Shown here: positions 7,226-16,140 of the stretch, one piece after another
Numbering within the stretch: position 1 is the first letter of the stretch
Layout of the letters: every line of letters begins with the position of its first letter
Origin: Neobacillus muris
GTDB taxonomy: Bacteria > Bacillota > Bacilli > Bacillales > Cytobacillaceae
Direction of reading: 5' to 3'
Length of the DNA stretch: 64,000 nucleotides
Assembly: GCF_943193175.1 (NCBI RefSeq)
Contig: NZ_CALPDF010000009.1
Span: forward strand, 1-64,000
Translations under genes and position numbers: made by a program
Notes under the pieces: model-generated
What the model saw: only the letters and a program-made list of their open reading frames with translations
Database searches by the model: none
Told to the model about the DNA's origin: nothing

Positions 7226-8483
7226 ACCTTTTATGTCCGCCCACAAGGGTTGCCCGGTGTTTGGCCGTTCCACCGGAGGTATAAGAAACCGCCCTTAAGA
7301 GAGCCCCCGGACCAAAACGCCTGCGAACCGAGTCAACCACATAACCAAGCTCCCGCCTTTTATAGGCCCCCATGTCAAACAAATCGAGCTGCATCTCACA
7401 GTCTTCCACAATATTGCCAAGGGAAATTGAAATCTGCCTTACTGTCTTGCCATTATAATGCTCGTGAAATAATTCGAGACAAACCCGGTAAAGATCCATC
7501 GTCACGTTTGTCGGCTCCTTGACGGTTCTGGCCCGATTAAAGCCGCCGCCAAATTCATCCTGGCTGTAGCTAATTCCAAGAGTAACCGTCCGCCCGGCTT
7601 TGCACCGCGTTCTCGCTCTCCGGGCTACCTCTTCGCACATTTCTAAGATGACATGCTTGATTTCTTCTTCGTCTTTATAGTCGCGGAGCAAAATTTGGCT
7701 TTTGCCAAAACTGATCTGGCCTTCTATAATCGGTGCCCCCAAATCAGAAAGATCAACACCCCAGGCATGGTGGTACAGCTGATTGCCCATAACGCCGAAC
7801 TTCTTTTCCAATTTTTCCAAATCATAGCAAGCCAGCTGGCCAACGCTAAAAATCCCCATACCGTTTAATGTTTTTTCGACCCTGCGGCCAATCCCCCACA
7901 TTTCGCTTAACGGCGCTACCTTCCAGAGCTTTGTTTGCACATCATCATACGTCCATTCGGCAACTTCATGATGCTTGGCATCCAAATCCAGACAAAGTTT
8001 CGCCAGCAGCATATTAGGACCAATTCCAATTGCGCAGGGCAGCTGAAATTCCCGCTCAATATCGTCCTTGATTTTTCTGGCAATTGTCCATGCATCCCCC
8101 CACAAGTGCAGGACGCCATCCACCTTAATAAAGCTTTCATCCACACTATAGACATGAATCGCTTCTTTTGGGACATAGCGGTTGAACAAACGGGTGATTT
8201 CTGTAGAAATCCGTAAATACGTGGCCATCTTAGGCTCAACAATTTTAATTCTAGGATCTTTGGGAATCTCAAACAGCCGTGAGCCCGTTTTAATGCCAAA
8301 TTCCTTTTTTAACCTCGGGGAAGCAGCCAGCACGACACTCCCCTGCCGTTCCTTGTCACCCACAATGGCTACATAGCAGTCCAAAGGATCAAGCCCTTCC
8401 ATAACAGCCGAGCAGCTGGCATAAAAACTCTTCATATCGACACATAAAATTGTATTCTGCGGTAACGTGCTGTAATCGACCAT
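7224..8483 (-). CDS. uvrX: Y-family DNA polymerase UvrX/PolY2 (YqjW)
   Basis: A 419-aa error-prone Y-family DNA polymerase of the UvrX (YqjW) group for translesion synthesis. The catalytic carboxylates are in CVDMKSFYASC (residues 14-24) and VYSVDESF (about 111-118). A thumb/little-finger region follows, with a beta-clamp binding QLDLFD motif near residue 380. Two LexA boxes lie upstream, one overlapping the likely start of transcription. A second Y-polymerase, dinB, is 12.8 kb away. The stop codon comes from the adjoining repeat, so the last residues may be repeat-derived. Confidence 0.9.
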   Translation of the reverse strand: MVDYSTLPQNTILCVDMKSFYASCSAVMEGLDPLDCYVAIVGDKERQGSVVLAASPRLKKEFGIKTGSRLFEIPKDPRIKIVEPKMATYLRISTEITRLFNRYVPKEAIHVYSVDESFIKVDGVLHLWGDAWTIARKIKDDIEREFQLPCAIGIGPNMLLAKLCLDLDAKHHEVAEWTYDDVQTKLWKVAPLSEMWGIGRRVEKTLNGMGIFSVGQLACYDLEKLEKKFGVMGNQLYHHAWGVDLSDLGAPIIEGQISFGKSQILLRDYKDEEEIKHVILEMCEEVARRARTRCKAGRTVTLGISYSQDEFGGGFNRARTVKEPTNVTMDLYRVCLELFHEHYNGKTVRQISISLGNIVEDCEMQLDLFDMGAYKRRELGYVVDSVRRRFGPGALLRAVSYTSGGTAKHRATLVGGHKR

Positions 8484-8508
8484 GTCATTTCCCTCTTTGT
8501 ATCAATAT

Positions 8509-8522
8509 CGAACACCTGTTCT
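8509..8522. promoter_or_regulatory. LexA (DinR) box 1
   Basis: CGAAC-ACCT-GTTCT matches the Bacillus SOS box CGAAC-N4-GTTCG with one mismatch. It lies just downstream of a TATAAT -10 on the minus strand (8526-8531), over the likely uvrX start site. Confidence 0.85.
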
Positions 8523-8525
8523 TTT

Positions 8526-8531
8526 ATTATA
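8526..8531 (-). promoter_or_regulatory. -10 element of uvrX promoter
   Basis: A perfect TATAAT on the minus strand lies between the two LexA boxes. No good -35 is seen; the expected -35 zone falls in LexA box 2. Confidence 0.5.
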
Positions 8532-8545
8532 TCTATTATTTTAAG

Positions 8546-8559
8546 CGAATATGCGTTCG
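8546..8559. promoter_or_regulatory. LexA (DinR) box 2
   Basis: CGAAT-ATGC-GTTCG matches CGAAC-N4-GTTCG with one mismatch. It covers the -35 zone of uvrX and lies upstream of the yqzH promoter, so it could control both divergent genes. Confidence 0.8.
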
Positions 8560-8592
8560 CATTCAATGGAAATTTTTTGTCCTATTTCCAAA

Positions 8593-8621
8593 GTGGCACC
8601 GTTTCGGAAAAACGGTATAAT
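8593..8621 (+). promoter_or_regulatory. yqzH promoter with internal dyad
   Basis: TATAAT (8616-8621) with GTGGCA (8593-8598) at 17-bp spacing. ACCGTTT (8598-8604) and AAACGGT (8610-8616) form a perfect 7-bp dyad filling the spacer and touching the -10. Confidence 0.6.
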
Positions 8622-8640
8622 GTGGATGAGGTGCATTCCG

Positions 8641-8832
8641 TTGGAGAAAAAACTAATAACCAAAATGATCTTAAATTGTTTTAAACAGTACAGTGAACCC
8701 GATACTGTACCGATAGGCGAAAAAGAATTAGACGGGCTGGCCAGGCAGATTCTCTTAGAAAAACAGCAGGACCCGGGCGCTGATTTATACGAAGTGATCA
8801 ATGACAAAGTATATGAATTTTTAACCGGCTGA
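8641..8832 (+). CDS. yqzH: YqzH-like small SOS-region protein
   Basis: A 63-aa protein divergent from uvrX, as is LexA-regulated yqzH in B. subtilis. I start it at TTG 8641 (MEKKLITKMILNCF...) because GAGGTG lies 7 bases upstream and that opening resembles YqzH; an in-frame ATG exists at 8626. It is predicted to be helical, with no membrane segment or known catalytic motif. The function is unknown. Assignment rests on position, length and the shared LexA-box region more than on sequence detail. Confidence 0.7.
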   Translation: MEKKLITKMILNCFKQYSEPDTVPIGEKELDGLARQILLEKQQDPGADLYEVINDKVYEFLTG

Positions 8833-8895
8833 TTTTAAACTAAAAGCGGAGCGGCAATGAATGAATGACATATAAATGAATGGGGGTATGCACAA

Positions 8896-9474
8896 ATGGC
8901 ACGAGAACGTAAATTCACAACGGCTGACTTATTTCAGGCCACTGAGCAAATTCTGCTCCAGCACGGCTATGAGGGATTTACCTTTAGTCTGCTGGCAGAA
9001 CAATTAGAAGTCTCAAGAGGGGCACTTTATAAATATTTTGACAACCGCGAGGAATTAATCACCGAATATATGATTTATGAAATGGGAAGATTTCTCGCCG
9101 AACTAAAGCAAATCGAACTGCACAAAGACTTCGAAGAACAGTTCACTATTTTATTAAACCTAATCTTTCAAAATTCTGCTGTTCCCTACATGATTGAAAT
9201 CGGGCGGCGAATTCCAATCAATGGAAACAACAAAGTGAGGCAAAATATTGAAAGTCTGGGGCGGCTGCATTTTGAAATGTATAACTATTGCCAAAGACTG
9301 GTCACAAAAGGAAAGATGGAACAAAAAATAAAGTCTTCCATTCCAGATTCCGTTATTATCGGGATGATTTTTCAAGCAATTATGATTCCTAATCGCTTAC
9401 ATATCCCTCAGTCAGAATGGACTGCTTCCATTCAAGAATTGTTGTGCCATGGAATCTTAAAACGGAGTAATTGA
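8896..9474 (+). CDS. TetR/AcrR family transcriptional regulator
   Basis: A 192-aa TetR-type repressor. The N-terminal helix-turn-helix domain is clear (residues 8-55: FTTADLFQATEQILLQHGYEGFTF, then SRGALYKYFDNREELI), followed by a ligand-binding helical domain unlike any I can assign. It lies directly before the MMPL transporter gene, and the 105-bp gap holds a promoter whose -35 overlaps this gene's stop codon and three related dyads. The natural inference is that it represses the pump and responds to a pump substrate. The ligand is unknown. Confidence 0.85.
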   Translation: MARERKFTTADLFQATEQILLQHGYEGFTFSLLAEQLEVSRGALYKYFDNREELITEYMIYEMGRFLAELKQIELHKDFEEQFTILLNLIFQNSAVPYMIEIGRRIPINGNNKVRQNIESLGRLHFEMYNYCQRLVTKGKMEQKIKSSIPDSVIIGMIFQAIMIPNRLHIPQSEWTASIQELLCHGILKRSN

Positions 9475-9499
9475 CACTTGTGTCACTTTGAAGGATAAT
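9471..9499 (+). promoter_or_regulatory. Promoter of the MMPL transporter gene
   Basis: TTGACA (9471-9476), a 17-bp spacer and GATAAT (9494-9499). The -35 overlaps the TetR gene's stop codon TGA at 9472-9474, and a perfect operator-like dyad covers it. Confidence 0.8.
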
Positions 9500-9552
9500 C
9501 ATGATAACAAGTGTCAGTGATTTATCCACACAAAAAGTGACATTTATGTTAC
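9472..9552. promoter_or_regulatory. Three TetR operator-like sites
   Basis: Site 1 (9472-9485) is TGACAC-TT-GTGTCA, a perfect dyad on the -35. Site 2 (about 9502-9516) keeps the half ACAAGTGTCA, which matches the reverse complement of site 1. Site 3 (9537-9552) is GTGACA-TTTA-TGTTAC, a dyad with one mismatch, downstream of the start site. Binding by the adjacent TetR protein is inferred. Confidence 0.65.
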
Positions 9553-9579
9553 CTTAGATTTTTTTGAAAGGAGAACAGG

Positions 9580-11688
9580 ATGAAGACATTTTTACAAGCA
9601 ATTACCGATCGAACAACAACCAAAAAAGGCATGTGGATTACCCTGGCAGCCTGGCTAATCATTACAATGGCTTTGGCTGTGTTTGCACCAAGTGTACGAG
9701 ATTATGAGGTTTCTAGAATTGACTCACTGCCGGATGATGCTAAATCTGTGGTTGCCCAAAAGAAAGTGGACCAGTATTTTGAAAACAATGACGGGACACC
9801 TGCCATTTTAGTTTTCCAGGCAAATAATAAAGAAATTGACTATACCGAGCTCGCTTCTCTGCTAGATCAAATACACCAGAAAAAAATTCATGGGGTACAG
9901 CAGGTTGTTTCCTTATCCCAACTGCCGCCTCAAGCAGCAGCAGGATTTTTTTCAGATGATAAAACGACCGCTGTCATTCCTTTAACGTTTGATTCCTCAA
10001 TCGAAACGAAGGAAATCCGCACCTCTATCGAAAAAATCAGCAAGGTGGTAAAAGATTCATCCGATTTAAAATTATATGTAACAGGCCCAGCTGGAATTGC
10101 GGTCGATACAATCGATTTATTTTCCCGCGCAGATTTTGTCTTATTATTCTCAACGGTTGGACTTATTTTAGTATTATTAATAGTCATTTACCGATCGCCG
10201 CTGCTGGCGTTGATTCCACTGCTGGCCGCTGTGTTCGTATATGAAGTCGTCAGTCAGATTCTTGGCATCATGGGAGCATCAGGGCTGGCCATCAGCAGCC
10301 AAACGGTTTCGATCATGTCGATCTTGTTGTTTGCGGCGGTGATTGATTATTCTTTATTTGTTTTCTCCCGCTATCGTGAGGAGCTTAGCCTCCATGCAAG
10401 CAAGTATGAAGCGATGCAGGCGGCTATGAGAGAAACTGGCATGCCCGTGTTCTTTTCTGGCGGCACCGTCTTAGCCGCAATGCTGGTGTTATTTTTCGCT
10501 AAGTTTGGCGATTACCGTAACTTTGCTCCGACCTTCGCAACGGCAATGGCTATCATCATGATTGCCTCAGTCACGCTCGTGCCGGCTTTATTTACATTAT
10601 TTGGCCGAAAATCCTTCTGGCCGCGGATACCACGTGTCGGCGAACAAATCATCCATAAGCATACGCTCTGGGCGAAAATCGGACGGTTTGTCTCAAAAAA
10701 ACCGGGAATGTCTGCGGCCGTCATTGGCCTTTTACTCGTGGCTGCAGCCAGCAATATAGTGAATATAAAGTATGAATTTGACACCATGAAGTCTTTTCCG
10801 GAGGATATGCCTTCCCGTCAGGGGTATGAAATTTTAGGAGATAAGTTTGAAGCGGGAGACCTTGCGCCGGCAACCGTGTTATTTGAATCGAAACAAGCCT
10901 TGACAGCAGGACAGCAAGCGGAATTAAAGAGTACGCTTGAAAAACAGCCGCCCGTCAGCAGCGTGCGTATTAACGGGGGAACAGAAGATCAAAAAGTTGT
11001 TAACTATAGCCTGACGTTTAAAGGAAATCCTTATTCAGTCCAAACCATCGATGCGATGGAAAAAATAATCAACAAGAGCGCAGCAATGGTCAAGGAAAGC
11101 GGTCTTGATGGAAAGCTTTATTTTGCAGGAGAAACCGCAGCAAAAGTAGATGACCGTGATGTGAATAATCGCGATGTCATCCTGATTGTCATCTTAGAAA
11201 CCGTGTTAATCTTCGCCCTTTTGATTATCCTAACTAAATCTGTCAAGATGCCTGTTTACATGATGGGAACGATATTGGTTTCCTTCCTGGCTGCGCTTGG
11301 ACTTGGAATGTTCTTGAGCCATCTGTTCTTTCAGATTGATTCGATCAGTAACCGTGTCCCGCTCTATTCGTTTGTATTCTTGGTTGCACTAGGGATTGAT
11401 TACAATATTATGCTCATTTCCAGATACCAGGAGGAGAGAAAGACACACTCCGTCAAGGAAGCCGTTGAAATTGCCGTTGCCAATACCGGCGGCGTGATTT
11501 CCTCAGCCGGCATTATTCTTGGGGCAACGTTTGCCGTCCTCATGACCCAGCCAATTGAATTGCTATTTGTCTTTGGCTTTATCGTGGCAGTCGGCATTAT
11601 TTTGGATACCTTCCTTATAAGAGGAATGCTATTGCCTAGTCTAATTGTGTTATTGGAAAAGGATAAAACAGTAAGTGCAGATAAATAA
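9580..11688 (+). CDS. MMPL/RND family transporter
   Basis: A 702-aa integral membrane protein of the MMPL branch of the RND superfamily (YdfJ/YdgH-like). It shows the duplicated plan: one N-terminal membrane helix, a large extracytoplasmic loop (residues 40-185), five helices, then a second helix-loop-helix bundle. Charged residues typical of the proton relay occur in the DYSLFVFSRYREE and DYNIMLISRYQEE segments of helix 4 in each half. Such proteins export lipids or drugs using proton force. Control by the upstream TetR gene is likely. A terminator follows. The substrate is not known. Confidence 0.85.
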   Translation: MKTFLQAITDRTTTKKGMWITLAAWLIITMALAVFAPSVRDYEVSRIDSLPDDAKSVVAQKKVDQYFENNDGTPAILVFQANNKEIDYTELASLLDQIHQKKIHGVQQVVSLSQLPPQAAAGFFSDDKTTAVIPLTFDSSIETKEIRTSIEKISKVVKDSSDLKLYVTGPAGIAVDTIDLFSRADFVLLFSTVGLILVLLIVIYRSPLLALIPLLAAVFVYEVVSQILGIMGASGLAISSQTVSIMSILLFAAVIDYSLFVFSRYREELSLHASKYEAMQAAMRETGMPVFFSGGTVLAAMLVLFFAKFGDYRNFAPTFATAMAIIMIASVTLVPALFTLFGRKSFWPRIPRVGEQIIHKHTLWAKIGRFVSKKPGMSAAVIGLLLVAAASNIVNIKYEFDTMKSFPEDMPSRQGYEILGDKFEAGDLAPATVLFESKQALTAGQQAELKSTLEKQPPVSSVRINGGTEDQKVVNYSLTFKGNPYSVQTIDAMEKIINKSAAMVKESGLDGKLYFAGETAAKVDDRDVNNRDVILIVILETVLIFALLIILTKSVKMPVYMMGTILVSFLAALGLGMFLSHLFFQIDSISNRVPLYSFVFLVALGIDYNIMLISRYQEERKTHSVKEAVEIAVANTGGVISSAGIILGATFAVLMTQPIELLFVFGFIVAVGIILDTFLIRGMLLPSLIVLLEKDKTVSADK

Positions 11689-11721
11689 ACCAGGTTCATT
11701 TGTTTACTATACAGATAGATA

Positions 11722-11753
11722 AAAAGGAGCTTGTTTCAAAACAAGCTCCTTTT
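11722..11753. terminator. Bidirectional terminator, MMPL gene / yqjQ
   Basis: AAAAGGAGCTTGTTT and AAACAAGCTCCTTTT arms separated by a short loop, between convergent genes. Confidence 0.85.
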
Positions 11754-11770
11754 ATCATGCAAAAATCCAT

Positions 11771-12568
11771 CTACTTCTTATTCAGCACTTTTTTCCCAAT
11801 CCGTTCAAACAGCCGCGGAAATAAAACATAAGCCACACTGCCCATATTCATCCAGCGCGGCAAGTTAATTTCCCGTGTTCTCGTCAGCATGCTGTCCACC
11901 ACTTTACGGGCAACAAAGTCTGGCTGCAGCATGAACCGCTGGACACTTTTTACGTACGTTCCCTTTTCATCGGCAATGCTGAAAAAGTTGGTGGCAATCG
12001 GTCCTGGATTCACTGTTGTAACTTGGATATGGTAATCATCAAGCTCCATTCTCAGGGCATTCGAATAACCGAGAACCGCATGTTTAGTCGCGGAGTAAAC
12101 ACTTGATTTAGGAGTGGCAATCTTGCCTGCCTGAGAAGCAATATTAATGATATGGCCAAACCGCCTAGCCCGCATTTTCGGCAGCACCATGCTCGTACAG
12201 GCCATTAACCCAATGACGTTGACCTCAAACATTTCTTTGATTTCATCCATCTTGGCTTCATGTGCTTCACGAAAAACGCCAAACCCAGCATTGTTGACTA
12301 GTATATCAATGTGCCCAATATCACGAAAAACCTGTTCAAAGACCGCCTGCACCTGGTCGGTACGGGCTACATCCAACTGAAAAACTTCCACGTTTACTCC
12401 ATGCTTATGTTCAAGTTCACTTTCAAGCTGCTGCAGCTTGTCGATGCTGCGGGCAAGCAGGACCAGATCAGCCCCGCGTGCGGCACAGAGCTTGGCAATC
12501 TCAGCACCGATTCCGCCTGAAGCACCCGTAATGACGATATTTTTTCCTTTTAGCTTTTCACTTGCCAT
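11771..12568 (-). CDS. yqjQ: Short-chain dehydrogenase/reductase YqjQ
   Basis: A 265-aa SDR with the NAD(P)-binding TGASGGIG (residues 14-21), NNAG near residue 91 and the catalytic YSATK (about 158-162) preceded by the serine in INIASQAG. It resembles the DltE/YqjQ group. It lies 31 bases downstream of yqjP, so the two are probably one operon as in B. subtilis. The C-terminal tail is basic (RLFERIGKKVLNKK). The substrate is unknown. Confidence 0.85.
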   Translation of the reverse strand: MASEKLKGKNIVITGASGGIGAEIAKLCAARGADLVLLARSIDKLQQLESELEHKHGVNVEVFQLDVARTDQVQAVFEQVFRDIGHIDILVNNAGFGVFREAHEAKMDEIKEMFEVNVIGLMACTSMVLPKMRARRFGHIINIASQAGKIATPKSSVYSATKHAVLGYSNALRMELDDYHIQVTTVNPGPIATNFFSIADEKGTYVKSVQRFMLQPDFVARKVVDSMLTRTREINLPRWMNMGSVAYVLFPRLFERIGKKVLNKK

Positions 12569-12599
12569 GTTAACACCTCATCTGAGTGATCCTTATGCA

Positions 12600-13562
12600 T
12601 TACGCCTTTGCATAAAAAAGGATAGGCTGCGTATCCATACTATTAATTTCTCCGATGGATGCTAAATAGTCAAGCTGTGCCACTGTTTCCGATATCGTTA
12701 AAAATGGCTCACGCTTATATGCCGAAGGAAACAGGCGCTGACAGATTTCAAATGCCGTCAGCTGTTCGGTTTTCAGCCACTCATTGACAGTCATCGCGCG
12801 TTCGTGCTGACGGATTAGCCTTTTCTCCACCAGCTCCTTCAGTTCAAACACCTCACTGCCATGTCCTGTGTAAACCATTTGAATCGGATAGGACAGGAGT
12901 TTTTGCATGGAATAATTATGCTGCAGCTGAGGTTTTGGTCTCTCTGTCTGACCAGGCACCGGCGGTTCGAGCAAAGGATTCGGCGATATATGCGCCAAGA
13001 TCACATCACCGCCAATAAGAACACCGTCCCTTTCCCGAAAAAGCCCAATCTGGCTTTGGGCATGGCCCGGTGTTTCTATCACCTGCCAATCTGGCAGGCC
13101 GGGCGGCCGCATCCCTTCTGACAAAAATCCCGACAACGATCGGCTGCAGGAATGCTTTAACATTTTTTTTAAGTTAGCTGCATAGGAGGCAAACTCCTGA
13201 GGCAGTCCAGCCTTCTGAAACAGCGAACCAAAGAAATCCTCCAGTTGATGCAAAAATTCTTCCGATGGGCAGGTCCAGCGCTCATTCAACGGATGGCCAA
13301 TGACTTCAAGCGAGTCAGGAAAAAAGTCAAGCATGCCCGCATGGTCTGGATGGTCGTGGGTAAGCACCACCTGTTCAATATCCTTAGGAGATACCTTTAA
13401 CTCCTGCAGCTGCCAATTCAATGATTCCCATGCTTCTTTTGTTTTAGGGCCGACGTCCACAAGCGTCAACCGGTCTCCATCAATCAAATAAACATTCACA
13501 TCCCCGACCGGAAAAGGAGTCGGGAGTGTGATCTTGGCTATTCCATCTTTCCATTCAGTCAT
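12600..13562 (-). CDS. yqjP: MBL-fold metallohydrolase YqjP
   Basis: A 320-aa metallo-beta-lactamase-fold hydrolase. The metal motif THDHPDHAG (about residues 69-77) is complete, with further ligands in ETPGHAQSQIG and GGDVILAH, and TGHGSE near residue 230. The C-terminal winged-helix-like extension is typical of the glyoxalase-II-like/LACTB2 group. I chose ATG 13562, which has AAGGAG 8 bases upstream. It precedes yqjQ. A thioesterase or glyoxalase-like role is possible; the sequence does not decide. Confidence 0.82.
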   Translation of the reverse strand: MTEWKDGIAKITLPTPFPVGDVNVYLIDGDRLTLVDVGPKTKEAWESLNWQLQELKVSPKDIEQVVLTHDHPDHAGMLDFFPDSLEVIGHPLNERWTCPSEEFLHQLEDFFGSLFQKAGLPQEFASYAANLKKMLKHSCSRSLSGFLSEGMRPPGLPDWQVIETPGHAQSQIGLFRERDGVLIGGDVILAHISPNPLLEPPVPGQTERPKPQLQHNYSMQKLLSYPIQMVYTGHGSEVFELKELVEKRLIRQHERAMTVNEWLKTEQLTAFEICQRLFPSAYKREPFLTISETVAQLDYLASIGEINSMDTQPILFYAKA

Positions 13563-13729
13563 GAACAAAACTCCTTAGTTGATATGGTTAAATAATAAGT
13601 CCTTTTCTAATTGGTAAATTTTATGGGGATTTTTCTATTATGAATAAAAGTTTAGCGATTTTTCTAGTGATTGTCATTATTTTTGCAAAATACCCAAAAA
13701 AGTTTTTAAAAATTCAATAATCTTATCTA

Positions 13730-13759
13730 TTGACAGATATGCTGTTTATCTTGCATAAT
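13730..13759 (+). promoter_or_regulatory. Promoter of the proI T-box transcript
   Basis: TTGACA (13730-13735), an 18-bp spacer and CATAAT (13754-13759), just ahead of the T-box leader. Confidence 0.7.
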
Positions 13760-13765
13760 CACTAG

Positions 13766-14024
13766 TAAAATTTAATTTTTTATGCGATGACTAAGGCCAG
13801 TAAATGAGAAATGGCGAAAGAGAGTGAAGTCCTCAGGCTGAAAGGCTTCACCGCCCGCTTGATCATTGAACCTACCTTATGAGCACTTAGGAAAACCTGG
13901 CGTAATCCCGGCGTTAACGGGTTCGAGTGGACTCTAGTAAGCAGAAGGCATTATTGGAGTAAATGAAGGTGGTACCGCGGAGGCTTTAAGACCTTTCGTC
14001 CTTTATGGATGAAGGGTCTTTTTA
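13766..14024 (+). promoter_or_regulatory. T-box riboswitch, proline-specific
   Basis: A leader of about 260 bases ahead of proI. It has the AGUGA-type element near 13818, a specifier region GAA-CCT-A with the proline codon CCT at 13871-13873, the conserved T-box AAGGTGGTACCGCGG (13966-13980) with TGGT (13970-13973) for the tRNA acceptor end, and an intrinsic terminator. Uncharged tRNA-Pro should favour the antiterminator and switch proI on. This regulation of proI is known in B. subtilis. Confidence 0.93.
13988..14024 (+). terminator. Regulated terminator of the proI T-box
   Basis: AGACCTTTCGTCC pairs with GGATGAAGGGTCT (two G-U pairs) across a short loop, followed by a run of five T. Confidence 0.9.
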
Positions 14025-14075
14025 TTGTTAACATAATCAACTGGGCTATTTTTAGGATGAAAAGGAGGAATAGGG

Positions 14076-14915
14076 ATGCAAAAGATTGCCATTGTTGGTG
14101 CCGGTTCGATGGCTGAGGCCTTTATCTCAGGCATTCTTGAAAAGGAATTAATTGACAGAAAAAATGTTTGGGTGACCAACAACGCTAACCAAGAAAGATT
14201 ATCTCAAGTGCAGGAGCGGTATGGCATCCAAGCCACATATGACTTAAACGCACTCTTTGATGGTGCGGAGATTGTTATGCTGGCAATGAAACCAAAGGAT
14301 GCGGGAACTGCCATCGACTATATTGGCGGGCATTTAACCGAATCCATGCTGATTGTTTCCGTGCTTGCCGGAGTATCGATGGACACGATTGAAGCTCTGG
14401 CGGAAAAGCCATTAGCCATCGCCCGTGCCATGCCGAATACATCCGCGGCAGTAGGAAAATCAGCTACTGCCATTGCTGTGAACGAACGTGTGACCGATCA
14501 TCAGATTGAAACCGCAAGGAAACTGTTTGAATCGGTTGGTTTAACCTCCTTTGTGGAAGAAGATCAGCTTGATGCAGTAACCGGATTATCCGGCAGCGGA
14601 CCTGCTTATATTTATTACTTAATCGAAGCTATGGAAAATAGCGCCGCGGAGATTGGCCTGGAAAAGCAAATGGCCAAACAGCTGATTGTCCAGACTTTAA
14701 TCGGGGCAGCAGAAATGGTAAAAAACTCCGCTAAACCACCAGAACAATTGCGCCGGGAAGTCACAAGCCCGGGCGGCACAACAGAAGCCGGAGTCCGCGT
14801 CCTAGAAGAACACGGCGTCAAGCAGGCATTCGTTTCCTGCATTAAAGCAGCCACTGCCCAATCAAGAAGATTGGGAGCTGCTTTAAGTTCCAAGCTGACA
14901 GTAGAAAAACGCTAA
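14076..14915 (+). CDS. proI: Pyrroline-5-carboxylate reductase
   Basis: A 279-aa NAD(P)H-dependent enzyme that reduces pyrroline-5-carboxylate to proline in the cytoplasm, the last step of proline synthesis. The Rossmann motif GAGSMAEAF (residues 7-15) and the ProC signature around GLSGSGPAYIYYLIEAM and TSPGGTTEAGVR are present. The start follows AAAGGAGG. The proline T-box upstream and the position next to yqjP identify it as ProI, one of several P5C reductases in Bacillus. Confidence 0.95.
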   Translation: MQKIAIVGAGSMAEAFISGILEKELIDRKNVWVTNNANQERLSQVQERYGIQATYDLNALFDGAEIVMLAMKPKDAGTAIDYIGGHLTESMLIVSVLAGVSMDTIEALAEKPLAIARAMPNTSAAVGKSATAIAVNERVTDHQIETARKLFESVGLTSFVEEDQLDAVTGLSGSGPAYIYYLIEAMENSAAEIGLEKQMAKQLIVQTLIGAAEMVKNSAKPPEQLRREVTSPGGTTEAGVRVLEEHGVKQAFVSCIKAATAQSRRLGAALSSKLTVEKR

Positions 14916-15005
14916 CTCAAAATTCGCCGAACACGGGGAACACAGGAATGGGTCATCATTTGCTATACTAGTCTTGGTTAATCAAACATACAGGAGGGCA
15001 TTTGA

Positions 15006-16028
15006 ATGACAGCAAAATTATTTTCTCCTTATACAATCAAGGACGTGACATTTAAAAATCGAATCGTCATGGCGCCAATGTGCATGTATTCCAGCCATAA
15101 TGAAGACGGGCATGTACTGAACTGGCATCGCACTCACTATACCTCGAGAGCTGTCGGCCAGGTCGGCCTGATCATTGTCGAAGCGACTGCCGTGACACCA
15201 CAAGGCCGCATCACTCCACAGGATTTGGGCATCTGGAGTGATGAGCATATCGAGGGTCTGCAAGAACTGGCCGGACTCGTAAAAGAGCATGGGGCCAAGA
15301 TTGGCATCCAGCTCGCCCACGCCGGCAGAAAAGCTGTATTAGAAGGGGAAATCATTGCTCCTTCAGCTATTGCTTTTAATGAAAAAAGCAAGACACCAAA
15401 AGAAATGACATTAGAGGATATTAAAGAAACAGTGGCTGCTTTCAGGGACGGTGCAGAACGGGCAAAAAAAGCCGGGTTTGATGTCATTGAAATCCACGCA
15501 GCCCATGGATACTTAATTAATGAATTTCTCTCCCCGCTTAGCAATCAACGGACCGATGAATATGGCGGCACGAAGGAAAATCGCTATCAGATTCTTCGTG
15601 AGGTCATTGATGCAGTTAAAACCGTTTGGGACGGGCCATTATTCGTCAGGGTGTCCGCACATGATTATCAAGAAGGCGGACTGGTGCCTGAGGATTATGT
15701 GCCATTTGCAAAATGGATGAAAGAACAGGGTGTGGATTTGATTGATGTCAGCTCCGGGGCGGTTGTGCCTGCTCATATCCATTCATATCCTGGCTACCAA
15801 GTGCCTTATTCTGAAACCATTCGAAATGGCGCTGATGTGCCAACAGGCGCTGTAGGATTGATTACCTCCCCTGCCCACGCAGAGGAAATCTTAGAGAACA
15901 ATCGGGCAGATTTAATCTTTCTTGCGCGTGAATTACTCCGTGACCCATATTGGTCACGAAGGGCTGCCAAAGAGTTGGGGGTTTCTATTGATTCACCGAA
16001 GCCATACGAGCGGGGCTGGAATTTCTAA
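15006..16028 (+). CDS. namA: NADPH dehydrogenase NamA (YqjM), old yellow enzyme family
   Basis: A 340-aa FMN enzyme of the old yellow enzyme family that reduces activated C=C bonds, giving tolerance of reactive enals and nitro compounds. The N-terminus [23 protein letters not shown] has the YqjM-specific cysteine near residue 26. The substrate-binding histidine pair is visible in EIHAAHGYL (about 164-168) and IQLAHAGRK. The C-terminal arginine-finger end ERGW is also present. Length and location match B. subtilis YqjM. The gene is probably monocistronic, ending at a strong terminator. Confidence 0.95.
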   Translation: MTAKLFSPYTIKDVTFKNRIVMAPMCMYSSHNEDGHVLNWHRTHYTSRAVGQVGLIIVEATAVTPQGRITPQDLGIWSDEHIEGLQELAGLVKEHGAKIGIQLAHAGRKAVLEGEIIAPSAIAFNEKSKTPKEMTLEDIKETVAAFRDGAERAKKAGFDVIEIHAAHGYLINEFLSPLSNQRTDEYGGTKENRYQILREVIDAVKTVWDGPLFVRVSAHDYQEGGLVPEDYVPFAKWMKEQGVDLIDVSSGAVVPAHIHSYPGYQVPYSETIRNGADVPTGAVGLITSPAHAEEILENNRADLIFLARELLRDPYWSRRAAKELGVSIDSPKPYERGWNF

Positions 16029-16056
16029 TCAACGGACGTACATCGGGTTTAAAAAT

Positions 16057-16093
16057 AAAAAAGTAGTGCTTTTTCACATTGCACTACTTTTTT
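16057..16093. terminator. Terminator, namA / Gfo-Idh gene
   Basis: AAAAAAGTAGTGC and GCACTACTTTTTT arms, 13 bp, between convergent genes. Confidence 0.85.
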
Positions 16094-16140
16094 AACATTC
16101 CTAAGGCCTCAACCATAATTGCATGTTTATATTCAATGAA

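Noticed and set aside
7184..7522. 112-codon plus-strand frame over the end of uvrX
   Set aside because: It is antisense to a conserved polymerase and starts in a repeat element.
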